The notes under the pieces are model-generated. The model was not told the origin of the DNA. It made no database searches and worked only from the letters and a program-made list of their open reading frames with translations. This document shows positions 27,295-35,674 of a stretch of 64,000 nucleotides of DNA, piece after piece; the first letter of the stretch is position 1, and each line of letters begins with the position of its first letter. The stretch spans positions 24,683 through 88,682 of the forward strand of contig NZ_BLAD01000043.1 in assembly GCF_009687845.1 (NCBI RefSeq). The letters run 5' to 3'. The DNA comes from Acrocarpospora corrugata (lineage in GTDB: Bacteria; Actinomycetota; Actinomycetes; Streptosporangiales; Streptosporangiaceae). The translations under genes and the position numbers were made by a program.

Positions 27295-28316
27295 CCCAGC
27301 CGGGCCAGTACGGCGGTCGCCTCGGCCATGATCCGGTCGATGAGTTCGGCGCAGGACGGGAGGTCGCCCAGCGTGGCGACCACCTGGCCGGCGGCGAGCA
27401 CGCCCAGGTCAGCACGCCCGTCGACCATCGCCGAGCGGAGCATCATCGGGGTGTTGGCGGCTTGCAGGACCTGGGCCCAGGTGAGGTCGCGGCCGTGGCG
27501 CATCCTGCGTCCTTCGCGGAGCATGGCCGCCCAGGACAGGCCGGAGAGGTCGCGGAGGCGGGCGGCGTTGAGGAGGGCGCGGAGCAGGCGGCCGCGTTCG
27601 AGCTTGTCGATGAACGGGGTGCGCAGGACGCGGTGGGGGACGCCGTCGACGCGGGTGGTGACGACGGTGTCGGTGGCGGCCTGGTACTCCTTCTTGACCT
27701 CGTCGGGGACGGGGGAGTCCGAGGTGAGCAGGAAGCGGGTGCCCATCGCGATTCCGGCCGCGCCGTAGGCGAGGGCGGCTACCAGGCCGCGGCCGTCGGA
27801 GAAGCCTCCGGCGGCGATGACCGGGATGTCTACCGCGTCGACGACCTGGGGGAGCAGGACGGTGGTGGGGATCGGGCCGGTGTGGCCGCCGCCCTCGCCG
27901 CCCTGGACGATCACCGCGTCCGCGCCCCAGGCGGCGACCTTCTCGGCGTGGCGGCGGGCGCCGACGGAGGGGATGGTGACGACTCCGGCGTCCTTGAGGC
28001 GGGCGATTAGTTCGGGGCGGGGGGCGAGGGCGAAGGAGGCGACGGGGACGCCTTCGCGGATCATGATCGTTACGCGGTCGGAGGCGTCGTCGGCGTCGGC
28101 GCGGATGTTGACGCCGAAAGGGGCGTCGGTGCGGTCGCGGACTTCGCGGATGGCGGTGGTCATCTCGTCGGTAGTGAGGGTGGCGGCAGCGATGATGCCG
28201 AGGCCGCCGGCTTTCGACGTGGCGGTGACCAGGCGGGCTCCGGCGACGTAGCCCATGCCGGTCTGGACGATCGGGTAACGGCAGCCGACCAGGTCCGTCA
28301 GGGCGGTTCTGATCAC
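27273..28316 (-). CDS. ipdC: IpdC-like FMN oxidoreductase (nitronate monooxygenase family), steroid ring degradation
   Basis: A 347-residue FMN-binding TIM-barrel protein of the 2-nitropropane dioxygenase family (PIVQTGMGYVAGARLV; VIVQGGEGGGHTG; VIAAGGFSDGRG). In mycobacteria IpdC acts in HIP-CoA catabolism on the bicyclic CoA ester before ring D opening. Context is decisive: its start overlaps the ipdB stop, followed upstream by ipdA and echA20, the same order as in the KstR2 regulon. The 3' end overlaps the convergent hexosaminidase by 22 bases. Confidence 0.88.
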   Translation of the reverse strand: MIRTALTDLVGCRYPIVQTGMGYVAGARLVTATSKAGGLGIIAAATLTTDEMTTAIREVRDRTDAPFGVNIRADADDASDRVTIMIREGVPVASFALAPRPELIARLKDAGVVTIPSVGARRHAEKVAAWGADAVIVQGGEGGGHTGPIPTTVLLPQVVDAVDIPVIAAGGFSDGRGLVAALAYGAAGIAMGTRFLLTSDSPVPDEVKKEYQAATDTVVTTRVDGVPHRVLRTPFIDKLERGRLLRALLNAARLRDLSGLSWAAMLREGRRMRHGRDLTWAQVLQAANTPMMLRSAMVDGRADLGVLAAGQVVATLGDLPSCAELIDRIMAEATAVLARLGQENAAT

Positions 28317-29044
28317 GAGGGGACCTCGCGGGCACGCTGGTTCCGCGGGTCGAGGCTGGTGAGCACGCGCAGTTCGTCCTCGGTCGGGAGCCTGGTCTGA
28401 TGGACCTCGTCAGGGACGGTCAGCGGGAAGCCGGTGTTCTCCAGCACGTCGTTCACCGTCACGCCCGGATGCACTGAGGCCAGGCGCATCGAGTGGTCCG
28501 GGGTGGCGAAGTCGAGGACGGCGAGGTTCGTCACGACGCGGCGGAGGTCGTGGAAGCGGCCCCGGCCGGGGCGGTCATAGCCGACGCCGCTGACCATGTC
28601 GACGCGGGGGACGAAGACGCGGGGGGAGTGTTTGGGTATCCAGTAGCTGGTCGGGTTGTTGACCGTGTTCCCGGGGACTCCGCGTACCCCGAGGAGCTGG
28701 GATTTCGGGCGGGACCAGTCGCCGACGCAGGAGATGTTGCTGTTGCCGTACCGGTCGAGCTGGGAGGCGCCGAGCAGGACGTGGCGGCGGCCGTGCAGGA
28801 CCAGCCAGAGGTGGTCGCGGAAGGGGAGCCATCCTTCGACGCCGCCGGGATCGGCGCCGAGAGCGGGCACGTCGGCGGTGAGCAGGCAGGTGCCGTCGGT
28901 GGTCAGCAGGTCGGGTGCGAAGGTGAGCCGGGCCAGCCGGGCGGCCAGGACCGTGATCGCGCCGCCGATGCCGGCCGCGAGGATCTCCCCGTCGCCGCGG
29001 AAGGTCTCCGCGCAGGCGACCACGCAGACGTCGGCGCGGCTCAT
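28313..29044 (-). CDS. ipdB: IpdB, beta subunit of the ring C hydrolase (CoA-transferase family)
   Basis: A 243-residue family I CoA-transferase-like beta subunit (LLGASQLDRYGNSNISCVGDW; PGNTVNNPTSYWIP; HPGVTVNDVLENTGF). With IpdA it forms the hydrolase that opens the last steroid ring (COCHEA-CoA) rather than transferring CoA. It is coupled to ipdA and ipdC by 4-base ATGA/GTGA-type overlaps, as expected for a stoichiometric heterodimer. Length is normal. Confidence 0.9.
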   Translation of the reverse strand: MSRADVCVVACAETFRGDGEILAAGIGGAITVLAARLARLTFAPDLLTTDGTCLLTADVPALGADPGGVEGWLPFRDHLWLVLHGRRHVLLGASQLDRYGNSNISCVGDWSRPKSQLLGVRGVPGNTVNNPTSYWIPKHSPRVFVPRVDMVSGVGYDRPGRGRFHDLRRVVTNLAVLDFATPDHSMRLASVHPGVTVNDVLENTGFPLTVPDEVHQTRLPTEDELRVLTSLDPRNQRAREVPS

Positions 29045-29874
29045 CCGGCCACCGCCCGCTGGTAGTCCCCTTCATCACCGGACAAGTAGCGCTGGGCGAA
29101 ATTTCGCCAGGAGTCGGCGGATGTGGTGGCTTCGAGGTAGGCGCGCTGAAACGCCTCGTCCCGGCCGTAGTCCGGCTCGCAGCTGGTGAAATGGGCTCCG
29201 CCGGGGGTTTCGACGACCCCGGTGACCATGGAACGGCTGATCAGCAACGACTGCACCGGGCCTTCCTTGAACTCGGTCACCAGGCGTTCGCAGGAGACGT
29301 AGCAGCGGGTGGCGGCCTTGGCGTACAGGTCGTCGAGGTAGGGGTCGGGGCCGAGGTACTGGGCGTTGCCGCGCTGGTCGGCGCGGTTGAGGTGGAGCAG
29401 CGCGACGTCCATGGTGAGCGCGGGGACCGCGACCAGTTCCTCCCCATCCGAGTACGGCGAACGCACGGTCCGCAGATCCGGATTTATCGTCATTACGTCG
29501 GACCCGAGCCCGGCCCTGGTCGGCAGGAACGGCAGCCGGTGCGCGGCGGCCAGCAGCCCGAACATGAACATGCCCTCGTCGTACTCGGTGAACTCGATCA
29601 GCCCGCGCTGCCGGGCGATCCGGAACCACGGCTCCAGCGGGATCGAGTCCAGCGTGACGAAGGGCGCGATCACCCGCCGGACCTTGCCGAAGGCGCACAG
29701 CAGCCCCACATCCGGGCCGCCGAACGAGATCACCGTCAGGTCCCGCAGGCTCGACCGGCAGATCGCCCGGACCAGGGCCATTGGCTTGCGCCGCGACCCC
29801 CAGCCGCCGATCCCGACGGTCATGCCGCTCTCCAGCCCTCCGACGACGTCCTCGATCGCCAGAACTTTGGTCAC
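29041..29874 (-). CDS. ipdA: IpdA, alpha subunit of the ring C hydrolase (CoA-transferase family)
   Basis: A 277-residue CoA-transferase-like alpha subunit (VGIGGWGSRRKPMALVRA; IEFTEYDEGMFMFGL with the conserved acidic residues; LLHLNRADQRGNAQYLGPD). Partner of IpdB in hydrolysing the ring C beta-diketone of COCHEA-CoA. It overlaps both echA20 and ipdB by 4 bases. Length matches mycobacterial IpdA closely. Confidence 0.9.
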   Translation of the reverse strand: MTKVLAIEDVVGGLESGMTVGIGGWGSRRKPMALVRAICRSSLRDLTVISFGGPDVGLLCAFGKVRRVIAPFVTLDSIPLEPWFRIARQRGLIEFTEYDEGMFMFGLLAAAHRLPFLPTRAGLGSDVMTINPDLRTVRSPYSDGEELVAVPALTMDVALLHLNRADQRGNAQYLGPDPYLDDLYAKAATRCYVSCERLVTEFKEGPVQSLLISRSMVTGVVETPGGAHFTSCEPDYGRDEAFQRAYLEATTSADSWRNFAQRYLSGDEGDYQRAVAG

Positions 29875-30611
29875 GAACCCTCCAGGAAACGATCGCGATG
29901 CGCGTCACCCGCGCCCATCAGGTTGAGCTCGAACGTGAACCCCTGCTCGAACCGGTAACTCCGCTTCACGTCGACGGGATCGATCCCGTTCAGCGACTCC
30001 TTGGCGCGCCGGATCACGTACGGATCCTTGGCGGCGATCACCCCCGCCACCCGGAGCGCGGCCTCCCTGAGCCCGTCACTCGGCACGACCTCCAGCACGG
30101 AACCGAACGCGTGCAACTCCGCCGCCGTGACATTCCGGCAGGTGTAGACCATCGCCCGCATCAGGTGCTGCGGCACCAGCCTGGCCAGATGCGTGGCCGC
30201 CCCCAGCGCCCCCCGATCCACCTCCGGCAGCCCGAAGTAGGCGTCCTCGCTCGCCACCACGATGTCCGCGTTCCCGGCCAGCCCCACCCCGCCCCCCAGG
30301 CAGAACCCGTGCACGGCCGCGATCACCGGCACCTCGCACTCGTAGACCGCCGCGAACGCCGCGTAACACCCGCGATTGGCGCCGACCAGCGCGGCGTGTC
30401 CCGGCGTCCGCTGCAACTCCTTGACGTCGACGCCGGCGTTGAACCCGCGCCCTTCTGCCCGCAGCACCACGACCCGCGTGGCCGGATCCCGCCCGGCCTC
30501 CTGGACGGCCGCCGCCAGGTCGAACCACCCCCGCACGCTGAGCGCGTTCACCGGCGGCGCGTCCACCACGACCTCCGCGATCCCGCCGTCCACCCGGGCC
30601 GAGACTCCCAT
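29871..30611 (-). CDS. echA20: EchA20-like crotonase, ring D hydrolysis
   Basis: A 246-residue enoyl-CoA hydratase-family protein. Oxyanion-hole blocks are visible (AEGRGFNAGVD and HGFCLGGGVGLAGNADIV). In Mycobacterium EchA20 hydrolyses ring D of the HIP-derived CoA ester just before IpdAB. It is first in the echA20-ipdA-ipdB-ipdC operon. ATG 30611 lies only 36 bases from the divergent SDR start, and a KstR2-like site fills that gap, so transcripts are probably almost leaderless. Confidence 0.88.
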   Translation of the reverse strand: MGVSARVDGGIAEVVVDAPPVNALSVRGWFDLAAAVQEAGRDPATRVVVLRAEGRGFNAGVDVKELQRTPGHAALVGANRGCYAAFAAVYECEVPVIAAVHGFCLGGGVGLAGNADIVVASEDAYFGLPEVDRGALGAATHLARLVPQHLMRAMVYTCRNVTAAELHAFGSVLEVVPSDGLREAALRVAGVIAAKDPYVIRRAKESLNGIDPVDVKRSYRFEQGFTFELNLMGAGDAHRDRFLEGS

Positions 30612-30617
30612 ATGGTT

Positions 30618-30634
30618 ACCTAACGCTTGCTTGG
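30618..30634. promoter_or_regulatory. KstR2-like operator, copy 1
   Basis: ACCTAACGCTTGCTTGG matches the window's recurring 17-mer ACCAAGCGCTTGCTTGG at 15 of 17 positions. It lies between the divergent echA20 and SDR starts and can control both. Confidence 0.65.
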
Positions 30635-30647
30635 TACGGTAGGCCCC

Positions 30648-31373
30648 ATGGTAAGCCACGACTACGCGGGCCGAGTCGTCCTGGTCACCGGTGGGACCAA
30701 GGGCCTGGGGCTGGGGATCGCGACCGCGTTCCGGGACGCGGGGGCCCGGGTGGTCGTGTGCGCGCGGACGGAGCCCGATGGTGTCGTTCCCGGTGAGTTC
30801 GTGCCCGCAGACGTGCGCGAGGCCGCCGACGTGGATCGGTTGATCAGCGCGATCGAGGCCCGGCACGGGCGGCTGGACGTGCTGGTGAACAACGCGGGCG
30901 GCTCGCCGTACGCGCCGGTGGCGGGGACCTCGCCCCGGCTGCACGCCCGGGTGATCGAGCTGAACCTGCTCGCCCCGCTGCTCGTCACGCAGCGTGCCCA
31001 TGCGCTGCTGGAGGCCGCAGCCGGGGCGGTCGTGATGATCGGCAGCGTCAGCGGCTCCCGTCCGTCGCCCGGCACCTCGGCCTACGGCGCGGCGAAGGCC
31101 GGGCTGCGTCACCTGGCCGCCTGCCTGGCGGCCGAGTGGGCGCCGCGCGTGCGGGTGAACACCGTGGTCGTCGGGCTGGCCGCCACCGAGGCCGGGGCCG
31201 GGCACTACGCCCAGGGCGCGCCCGCCACGATCCCCGCGGGCCGGCTGGCGAGCCCGGCGGACGTGGCCGCCGCCTGCCTCTGGCTGGGCGAGCCCGGCTA
31301 TGTCACCGGCGCTGAGCTGCTGGTCCACGGGGGCGGCGAAACTCCGGCCTGGCGGACGCTGAAGTCCGGCTGA
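30648..31373 (+). CDS. SDR oxidoreductase, steroid cluster (Rv3549c-like)
   Basis: A 241-residue classical short-chain dehydrogenase: NAD(P)-binding TGGTKGLGLG near residue 13, NNAGGSPYAP, catalytic Ser in IGSVSGSRPSPG and the YGAAK active site (Tyr/Lys). Mycobacterial KstR2 regulons carry an SDR in the same divergent position next to echA20 (Rv3549c), thought to act on a hydroxyl/keto group of the bicyclic CoA intermediate. ATG 30648; the upstream in-frame ATG at 30627 lies inside the operator region and is unlikely. Confidence 0.82.
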   Translation: MVSHDYAGRVVLVTGGTKGLGLGIATAFRDAGARVVVCARTEPDGVVPGEFVPADVREAADVDRLISAIEARHGRLDVLVNNAGGSPYAPVAGTSPRLHARVIELNLLAPLLVTQRAHALLEAAAGAVVMIGSVSGSRPSPGTSAYGAAKAGLRHLAACLAAEWAPRVRVNTVVVGLAATEAGAGHYAQGAPATIPAGRLASPADVAAACLWLGEPGYVTGAELLVHGGGETPAWRTLKSG

Positions 31374-31540
31374 GGATCCAGAGCAAAGTTCTGATTACGC
31401 AGAGCTATCATTTGACCACGCTCAGCTATATGCTCGCTATTGCTTTGACCGGCCAGATCAACCGGGAGTCAGTGAACGTGGATGGCAGGGCCCGTCGTCC
31501 ATGTTCCCGCTCACGGCTCTGGCGTACCCCAAGGAGCAAG

Positions 31541-31798
31541 ATGTTCAAGAAGATCGCCGTGACCGGTGCCATCCTCACCGCCGCCTGCGGTGCGAGCCTG
31601 ATCGCGGCCCCGGCACACGCCGACAGCTGGACCGACAACTGGAGTGTCAACCGGGACTCCGCACAGTCGGGCAACAACTTCGGCTGGGTGGTCGCCCGGA
31701 ACGCCGGCTCCGGCCGCTCCACCAACGTCAACAACATCAACGGCATCGCCGCGACCGCCACGGGCGGCAGCGTCACGGTCACCTACATCTTCCACTAG
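31541..31798 (+). CDS. small secreted protein, tandem paralogue 1
   Basis: An 85-residue exported protein. AAGGAG precedes ATG 31541. The signal peptide MFKKIAVTGAILTAACGASL... ends after PAHA (residue 26). The mature part is about 59 residues, Asn/Ser/Gly-rich, without cysteines (DSAQSGNNFG; STNVNNINGIAATATGG). It is 60-70% identical to the next gene. The pattern recalls small actinobacterial surface proteins, but it lacks the chaplin consensus; function unknown. An ATG at 31412 lacks support. Confidence 0.8.
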   Translation: MFKKIAVTGAILTAACGASLIAAPAHADSWTDNWSVNRDSAQSGNNFGWVVARNAGSGRSTNVNNINGIAATATGGSVTVTYIFH

Positions 31799-31854
31799 GT
31801 CCGACGCACATCGCATGGCCGTACGACCCCCTCAGAACTGACGAAGGAGACGAG

Positions 31855-32115
31855 ATGTTCAAGAAGATCGCCGTGACCGGTGCCGTTCTCGCCGCCACCT
31901 GTGGCGCCGTCCTGATGGCGGCCCCCGCGCAGGCCGACACCTGGACCAAGAACACCAGCCGGAACAGTGACTCCGCCCAGTCCGGCAACCACTTCGGCAA
32001 CATCGCTGCGACCAACATCGCCAGCGGCCGCTCGACCAACGTGAACAACATCAACGGCATCGCGGCCACCGCGACCAGCGGGGGCACCATCGGCCTCTCC
32101 TACCGGTTCGACTAA
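31855..32115 (+). CDS. small secreted protein, tandem paralogue 2
   Basis: An 86-residue exported protein with GAAGGAG before ATG 31855. It shares the signal peptide (FKKIAVTGA) and the mature repeats (DSAQSGNHFGNIAATN; GRSTNVNNINGIAATAT) with the upstream paralogue, 56 bases away. The Asn- and Gly-rich alternating pattern would suit a beta-rich surface polymer, which is inference only. A strong hairpin follows. Confidence 0.8.
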   Translation: MFKKIAVTGAVLAATCGAVLMAAPAQADTWTKNTSRNSDSAQSGNHFGNIAATNIASGRSTNVNNINGIAATATSGGTIGLSYRFD

Positions 32116-32125
32116 CCGGAGGAAC

Positions 32126-32160
32126 GCGCGCGCCGGGACCCGGAAGGGCCCGGCGCGCGC
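32126..32160 (+). terminator. hairpin terminator after the small secreted genes
   Basis: GCGCGCGCCGGG (32126-32137) pairs perfectly with CCCGGCGCGCGC (32149-32160), loop of 11 bases, 10 bases after the second small-gene stop. Confidence 0.75.
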
Positions 32161-32203
32161 CGCTGTTGTATTCATGGGCATCGTGAGTACAACGAGGAGA
32201 TCG

Positions 32204-33022
32204 ATGAAGGTCGCTTACGTCACCTGGAACGGCCCCGACGACGAGCGTGAGGTGATGCTCACGGCGTGGCTCGGGCTCGACATCGAGGGCACCCCGGTGC
32301 GCTGGGACGACCCGGAGGTGGACTGGTCCTCCTTCGACGCGGCCGTGGTCCGCTCCACCTGGGACTACATCCACCGCCGGGACGAGTTCACCGCGTGGGC
32401 CCAGCGGGCGGGGGCGGCGACCAGGCTGCTCAACCCGGCCACCGTGCTGACCTGGAACACCGACAAGACCTACCTGCGGGATCTCGGCGTGCCGACCGTG
32501 CCGACCCACTGGAGCTCGATCGGCATCCCGGTCTGGGACGACTACGTGATCAAGCCGGCGATCTCGGCCGGCGCCAGGGACACGATCAGGACCCGGGACC
32601 GGCAGCAGGCCGAGGCGTTCGCGGTCGAACTCGAAAGCCAGGGCCGGACCGTCATGGCGCAGCCCTACCTGGAGACGGTCGAGCACGAGGGCGAGCTCTC
32701 ACTGATCTACTTCGGCGGCCAGTTCAGCCACGCGGTGCGGCGGAACCCGATGCTGGCGCACGGCACCGGCGAGCTCATCTCGGAGAACGCGAAGTTCAGC
32801 CTGCGCGACCCCGACGACGACCAGTTCGAACTGGCCGAACGCGTGCTCGGCCAGGTGGCGGAAGAGCTGCTCTACGCCAGGGTCGACCTGGTCCGGATGC
32901 CCGACGGCGAGCCGGTGCTGATCGAGTTGGAAGTGACCGAGCCGTATCTGTATCTGAAGGCCGAGTTCGACGCCCCCGACATGTTCGCCAAGGCGCTGGC
33001 CGACGCGCTAGCCGTGGGTTGA
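32204..33022 (+). CDS. ATP-grasp domain protein
   Basis: A 272-residue ATP-grasp family protein related to the RimK/DcsG-type carboxylate-amine ligases. Visible are the N-terminal Rossmann-like part (VAYVTWNGPDDER; VRSTWDYIHR), the ATP-binding Lys region (DYVIKPAISAGARDTIR) and the metal-binding C-terminal part (YARVDLVRMPDGEPVLIELEVTEP). It should couple a carboxylate to an amine through an acyl phosphate; substrates are unknown. GAGGAG precedes ATG 32204. Its end overlaps the convergent SDR by 15 bases. Confidence 0.82.
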   Translation: MKVAYVTWNGPDDEREVMLTAWLGLDIEGTPVRWDDPEVDWSSFDAAVVRSTWDYIHRRDEFTAWAQRAGAATRLLNPATVLTWNTDKTYLRDLGVPTVPTHWSSIGIPVWDDYVIKPAISAGARDTIRTRDRQQAEAFAVELESQGRTVMAQPYLETVEHEGELSLIYFGGQFSHAVRRNPMLAHGTGELISENAKFSLRDPDDDQFELAERVLGQVAEELLYARVDLVRMPDGEPVLIELEVTEPYLYLKAEFDAPDMFAKALADALAVG

Positions 33023-33769
33023 GATGCCGCCGTCCACCGGGATGACCGCGCCGGTGAGGTAGGCGCCCGCCCGGGAGGCCAGGTAGATCGCGGCCCCGGC
33101 CATGTCGTCGGGGCGGCCGATCCGGCCGAGCGGCACCTGGCCTTCGATGGCGGACCGCAGGGCCGGGTCGCCGAGGGCGAAGGCCATCATCTTCGACTCG
33201 AACGGGCCGGGCGCGATCGCGTTGACGGTGATCGATTCGGCGGCGAGCCGGTGCGCGAGGTGGCGGGTCATCATGTGGACCCCCGCTTTCGCTGCCGAGT
33301 ATGCATAGTTCTCCACCTCGGGCACCCGCAGGCCGTCGACCGAGCCGATGTTGATCACCCGTGCCGGATTCTCCGGGCTGGCTGAGGCCCGCAGCAGCGG
33401 CAGGAACCGCTGGGTGAGGTAGAAGACGCCCTTCACGTTGATGTTCCAGAGCTTGTCGAAGGCGTGCTCGGGGTAGTCGGCCAGCGGCGCGCCCCAGGTC
33501 GCGCCCGCGTTGTTGACCAGCACGTCCAGCCGCGACTCCCGGGCGGTCACCGCCTCGACCAGCGCGCCGACGCCGTCAGCGGTGGAAAGGTCGGCCTGGA
33601 CTGCGACGCAGCCCAGCTCGGCCGCCGCCGCGTCGAGCTCGTCCTTCTTCCGCGCCGAGATGTAGACCGTCGCCCCCGCGTCCACGAACCCGGACGCGAT
33701 CATGCGGCCGATCCCGCGCGAACCCCCGGTCACCACGACCGTCTTCCCTGCCACCGAGAACAGACTCAT
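33008..33769 (-). CDS. SDR oxidoreductase (3-oxoacyl reductase-like)
   Basis: A 253-residue classical SDR with TGGSRGIGRM cofactor loop, NNAGATWGAP, catalytic Ser in INIGSVDGLR and YAYSAAK. Such enzymes reduce or oxidise keto/hydroxy groups with NAD(P). A 14-bp palindrome lies just upstream of its ATG, so it may be controlled separately from the steroid operon behind it. Substrate unknown. Confidence 0.82.
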   Translation of the reverse strand: MSLFSVAGKTVVVTGGSRGIGRMIASGFVDAGATVYISARKKDELDAAAAELGCVAVQADLSTADGVGALVEAVTARESRLDVLVNNAGATWGAPLADYPEHAFDKLWNINVKGVFYLTQRFLPLLRASASPENPARVINIGSVDGLRVPEVENYAYSAAKAGVHMMTRHLAHRLAAESITVNAIAPGPFESKMMAFALGDPALRSAIEGQVPLGRIGRPDDMAGAAIYLASRAGAYLTGAVIPVDGGISTHG

Positions 33770-33781
33770 GGCCGACAGCAT

Positions 33782-33795
33782 ACCGACCAGTCGGT
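33782..33795. promoter_or_regulatory. TetR-type palindrome ACCGACCAGTCGGT
   Basis: ACCGAC-CA-GTCGGT is a perfect 6-bp inverted repeat 13 bases upstream of the SDR start and touching the stop of the next SDR gene. Its form is typical of TetR-family operators and differs from the CCAAGCG motif used elsewhere in the cluster. Confidence 0.5.
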
Positions 33796-34568
33796 CAGGG
33801 GTGCTGGCTGGACACGGACACCACCTCGCCGGTCATGTACGAGGCGTACTCACTCGCCAGGAAGACGATCACGTTGGCCACCTCCCAGGGCTCGGCCGAG
33901 CGGCCGAACGCCTCCCGGGCGGTCAGCTCGGCGAGCAGGTCGTCGGTGGTGACCTTGGCCAGGAACGGGTGCATGGCCAGCGAGGGGGCGACCGCGTTCA
34001 CCCGGATGCCGTGCGGCGCGGCCTCCATGGCCACACACCTGGTCAGCGCCATCACCCCGGCCTTGGCGGCGGCGTAGTGGGCCTGGCCCCGCTGGGCCCG
34101 CCAGCCGATCACCGAGGCATTGTTGACGATCACTCCGGTCCGGCGCGGGATCATGTGCCGGAGCGCCGCCCGGGTGCAGCGCATGGTCCCGTTCAGGGTC
34201 ACGTCCAGCACCGTGGACCACTGCTCGTCGGTCATCTCGGCGAGCTCCGCGGTGCCGCCGAGCCCGGCGTTGTTGACCACCACATCGATCCTGCCGTACG
34301 CCTCCAGGGCGGCGTCGAACAGGGCGAGGACCTGGGACTCCGAGGTGACGTCGCAGGGGACGGCGAGCGGTTTGACGCCGGTGATCGAGGTCAGCGCGTC
34401 GGCGGCCGCCCCCAGCCGTGGTTCGTGCCGGTCGGAGATGACCACCGTGGCGCCCTCCTCGGCGCAGCGTTTGGCGGTCGCGAAGCCGATTCCGGCCCCG
34501 GCGGCGGCCGTGACCAGGGTGACCTTTCCGTTGAGCAGACCGTGCGCAGGTGGATACGACGGTGTCAT
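33795..34568 (-). CDS. SDR oxidoreductase, steroid cluster (Rv3548c-like)
   Basis: A 257-residue SDR. The cofactor loop is unusual (TAAAGAGIGFATAKRC, AAAGAGIG in place of TGGSRGIG), as in the Rv3548c group of the KstR2 regulon. NNAGLGGTAE, the active-site Ser in NNASVIGWRAQ and YAAAK are present. It ends in SSQHP. ATG 34568 overlaps the acyl-CoA dehydrogenase stop by 4 bases, so it belongs to the fadE30 operon. Confidence 0.85.
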   Translation of the reverse strand: MTPSYPPAHGLLNGKVTLVTAAAGAGIGFATAKRCAEEGATVVISDRHEPRLGAAADALTSITGVKPLAVPCDVTSESQVLALFDAALEAYGRIDVVVNNAGLGGTAELAEMTDEQWSTVLDVTLNGTMRCTRAALRHMIPRRTGVIVNNASVIGWRAQRGQAHYAAAKAGVMALTRCVAMEAAPHGIRVNAVAPSLAMHPFLAKVTTDDLLAELTAREAFGRSAEPWEVANVIVFLASEYASYMTGEVVSVSSQHP

Positions 34569-35674
34569 CTGGGCAGCCCCAAGGTGCGCTCGGCGATGAT
34601 GTTGCGCTGGATCTCGCTCGATCCGGCGTAGATCGTGTCGGCTCTGCTGAACAGGTACAAGCGTTGCAGATCCGACAGCCCACCGTCCGTCACCAGACCG
34701 TTTCTGCCCTGTACGGCCATGGCCAGCTCACCCAGCCGCCGATGCCACTCCGACCAGTACAGCTTCATGATGGACAGTTCCGGCCCGGGGCTGTCCAGCA
34801 GCCGGAGCGCGTTCATGCGCATGATCTCCAGCTCCAGCCAGGACCGGGTCAGCCGGTCCCGCAGCAGCGGATCGTCGATGGCTCCGCTGCGCCGGGCGGC
34901 TTCGAGCACGGCGGCCAGCTCGCGCCGGAACGAAAGCTGCTGGCCGAGCGTGGACGCGCCGCGCTCGTACCCGAGGGTGGCCATGGCGATCCGCCAGCCG
35001 TCGCCGGGCGAACCGACGATGTTGCCGGCGGCCGTGCGGGCGTCGTCGAAGAAGACCTCGTTGAACTCGCTGGTGCCGGTCAGCTGGACGATCGGCCGGA
35101 CCTCGACGCCGGGCTGCCGCATCGGGATGAGTAGATAGGAGAGCCCTTGGTGGCGCCGCGAGCCCGGTTCGGTCCGGCACAGCGCGAAACACCAGTCGGC
35201 CACGTGGGCGAGCGACGTCCACACCTTCTGGCCGGTCACCACCCACTCGCCGTCGGCCAGGCGGGCCCGGGTCCGCACCCCGGCCAGGTCGGAGCCGGCG
35301 TCGGGTTCGGAGTAGCCCTGGCACCAGAGTTCCTCGCCGCGCTGGATCGGGGGGAGGAAGCGGGCGCGCTGCCCGGGGGTGCCGTGTTCCAGGATGGTCG
35401 GGCCGATCAGGCCCTCGCCGATCAGGCCGACCCGGGCGGGGGCGTCGGCTTCGGCGTACTCCTCGTGGCAGGCGACCTGGTCGGGCAGGGTGGCGGCGCG
35501 TCCGCCGTACTCGGCCGGCCAGGCCAGGCAGGTCCAGCCGGCCGCGCCCAGGCGGCGTTCCCAGGCCGCGCGCAGGTCGTGGCCCTGGTGTTCGCGGCCG
35601 GGGCCGCCGAGGCCGCGCAGGTCGTCGGTGAGGTTGGCGGCCAGCCAGGCGCGCAGCTCGGCGCGCAGGCTCAC
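34565..35674 (-). CDS. fadE30: FadE30-like acyl-CoA dehydrogenase
   Basis: A 369-residue flavoprotein with the full acyl-CoA dehydrogenase architecture: FAD/substrate block CQGYSEPDAGSDLAGVRTRA, VTGQKVWTS, LGYERG and the C-terminal YAGSSEIQRNIIAERTLGLP. FadE30 dehydrogenates HIP-CoA, the first beta-oxidation step on the propionate side chain of the C/D ring intermediate. The order (flavin reductase)-fadE30-SDR with 4-base overlaps supports this. Orthology is by context and motifs; other FadE paralogues would look similar. Confidence 0.8.
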   Translation of the reverse strand: MSLRAELRAWLAANLTDDLRGLGGPGREHQGHDLRAAWERRLGAAGWTCLAWPAEYGGRAATLPDQVACHEEYAEADAPARVGLIGEGLIGPTILEHGTPGQRARFLPPIQRGEELWCQGYSEPDAGSDLAGVRTRARLADGEWVVTGQKVWTSLAHVADWCFALCRTEPGSRRHQGLSYLLIPMRQPGVEVRPIVQLTGTSEFNEVFFDDARTAAGNIVGSPGDGWRIAMATLGYERGASTLGQQLSFRRELAAVLEAARRSGAIDDPLLRDRLTRSWLELEIMRMNALRLLDSPGPELSIMKLYWSEWHRRLGELAMAVQGRNGLVTDGGLSDLQRLYLFSRADTIYAGSSEIQRNIIAERTLGLPR

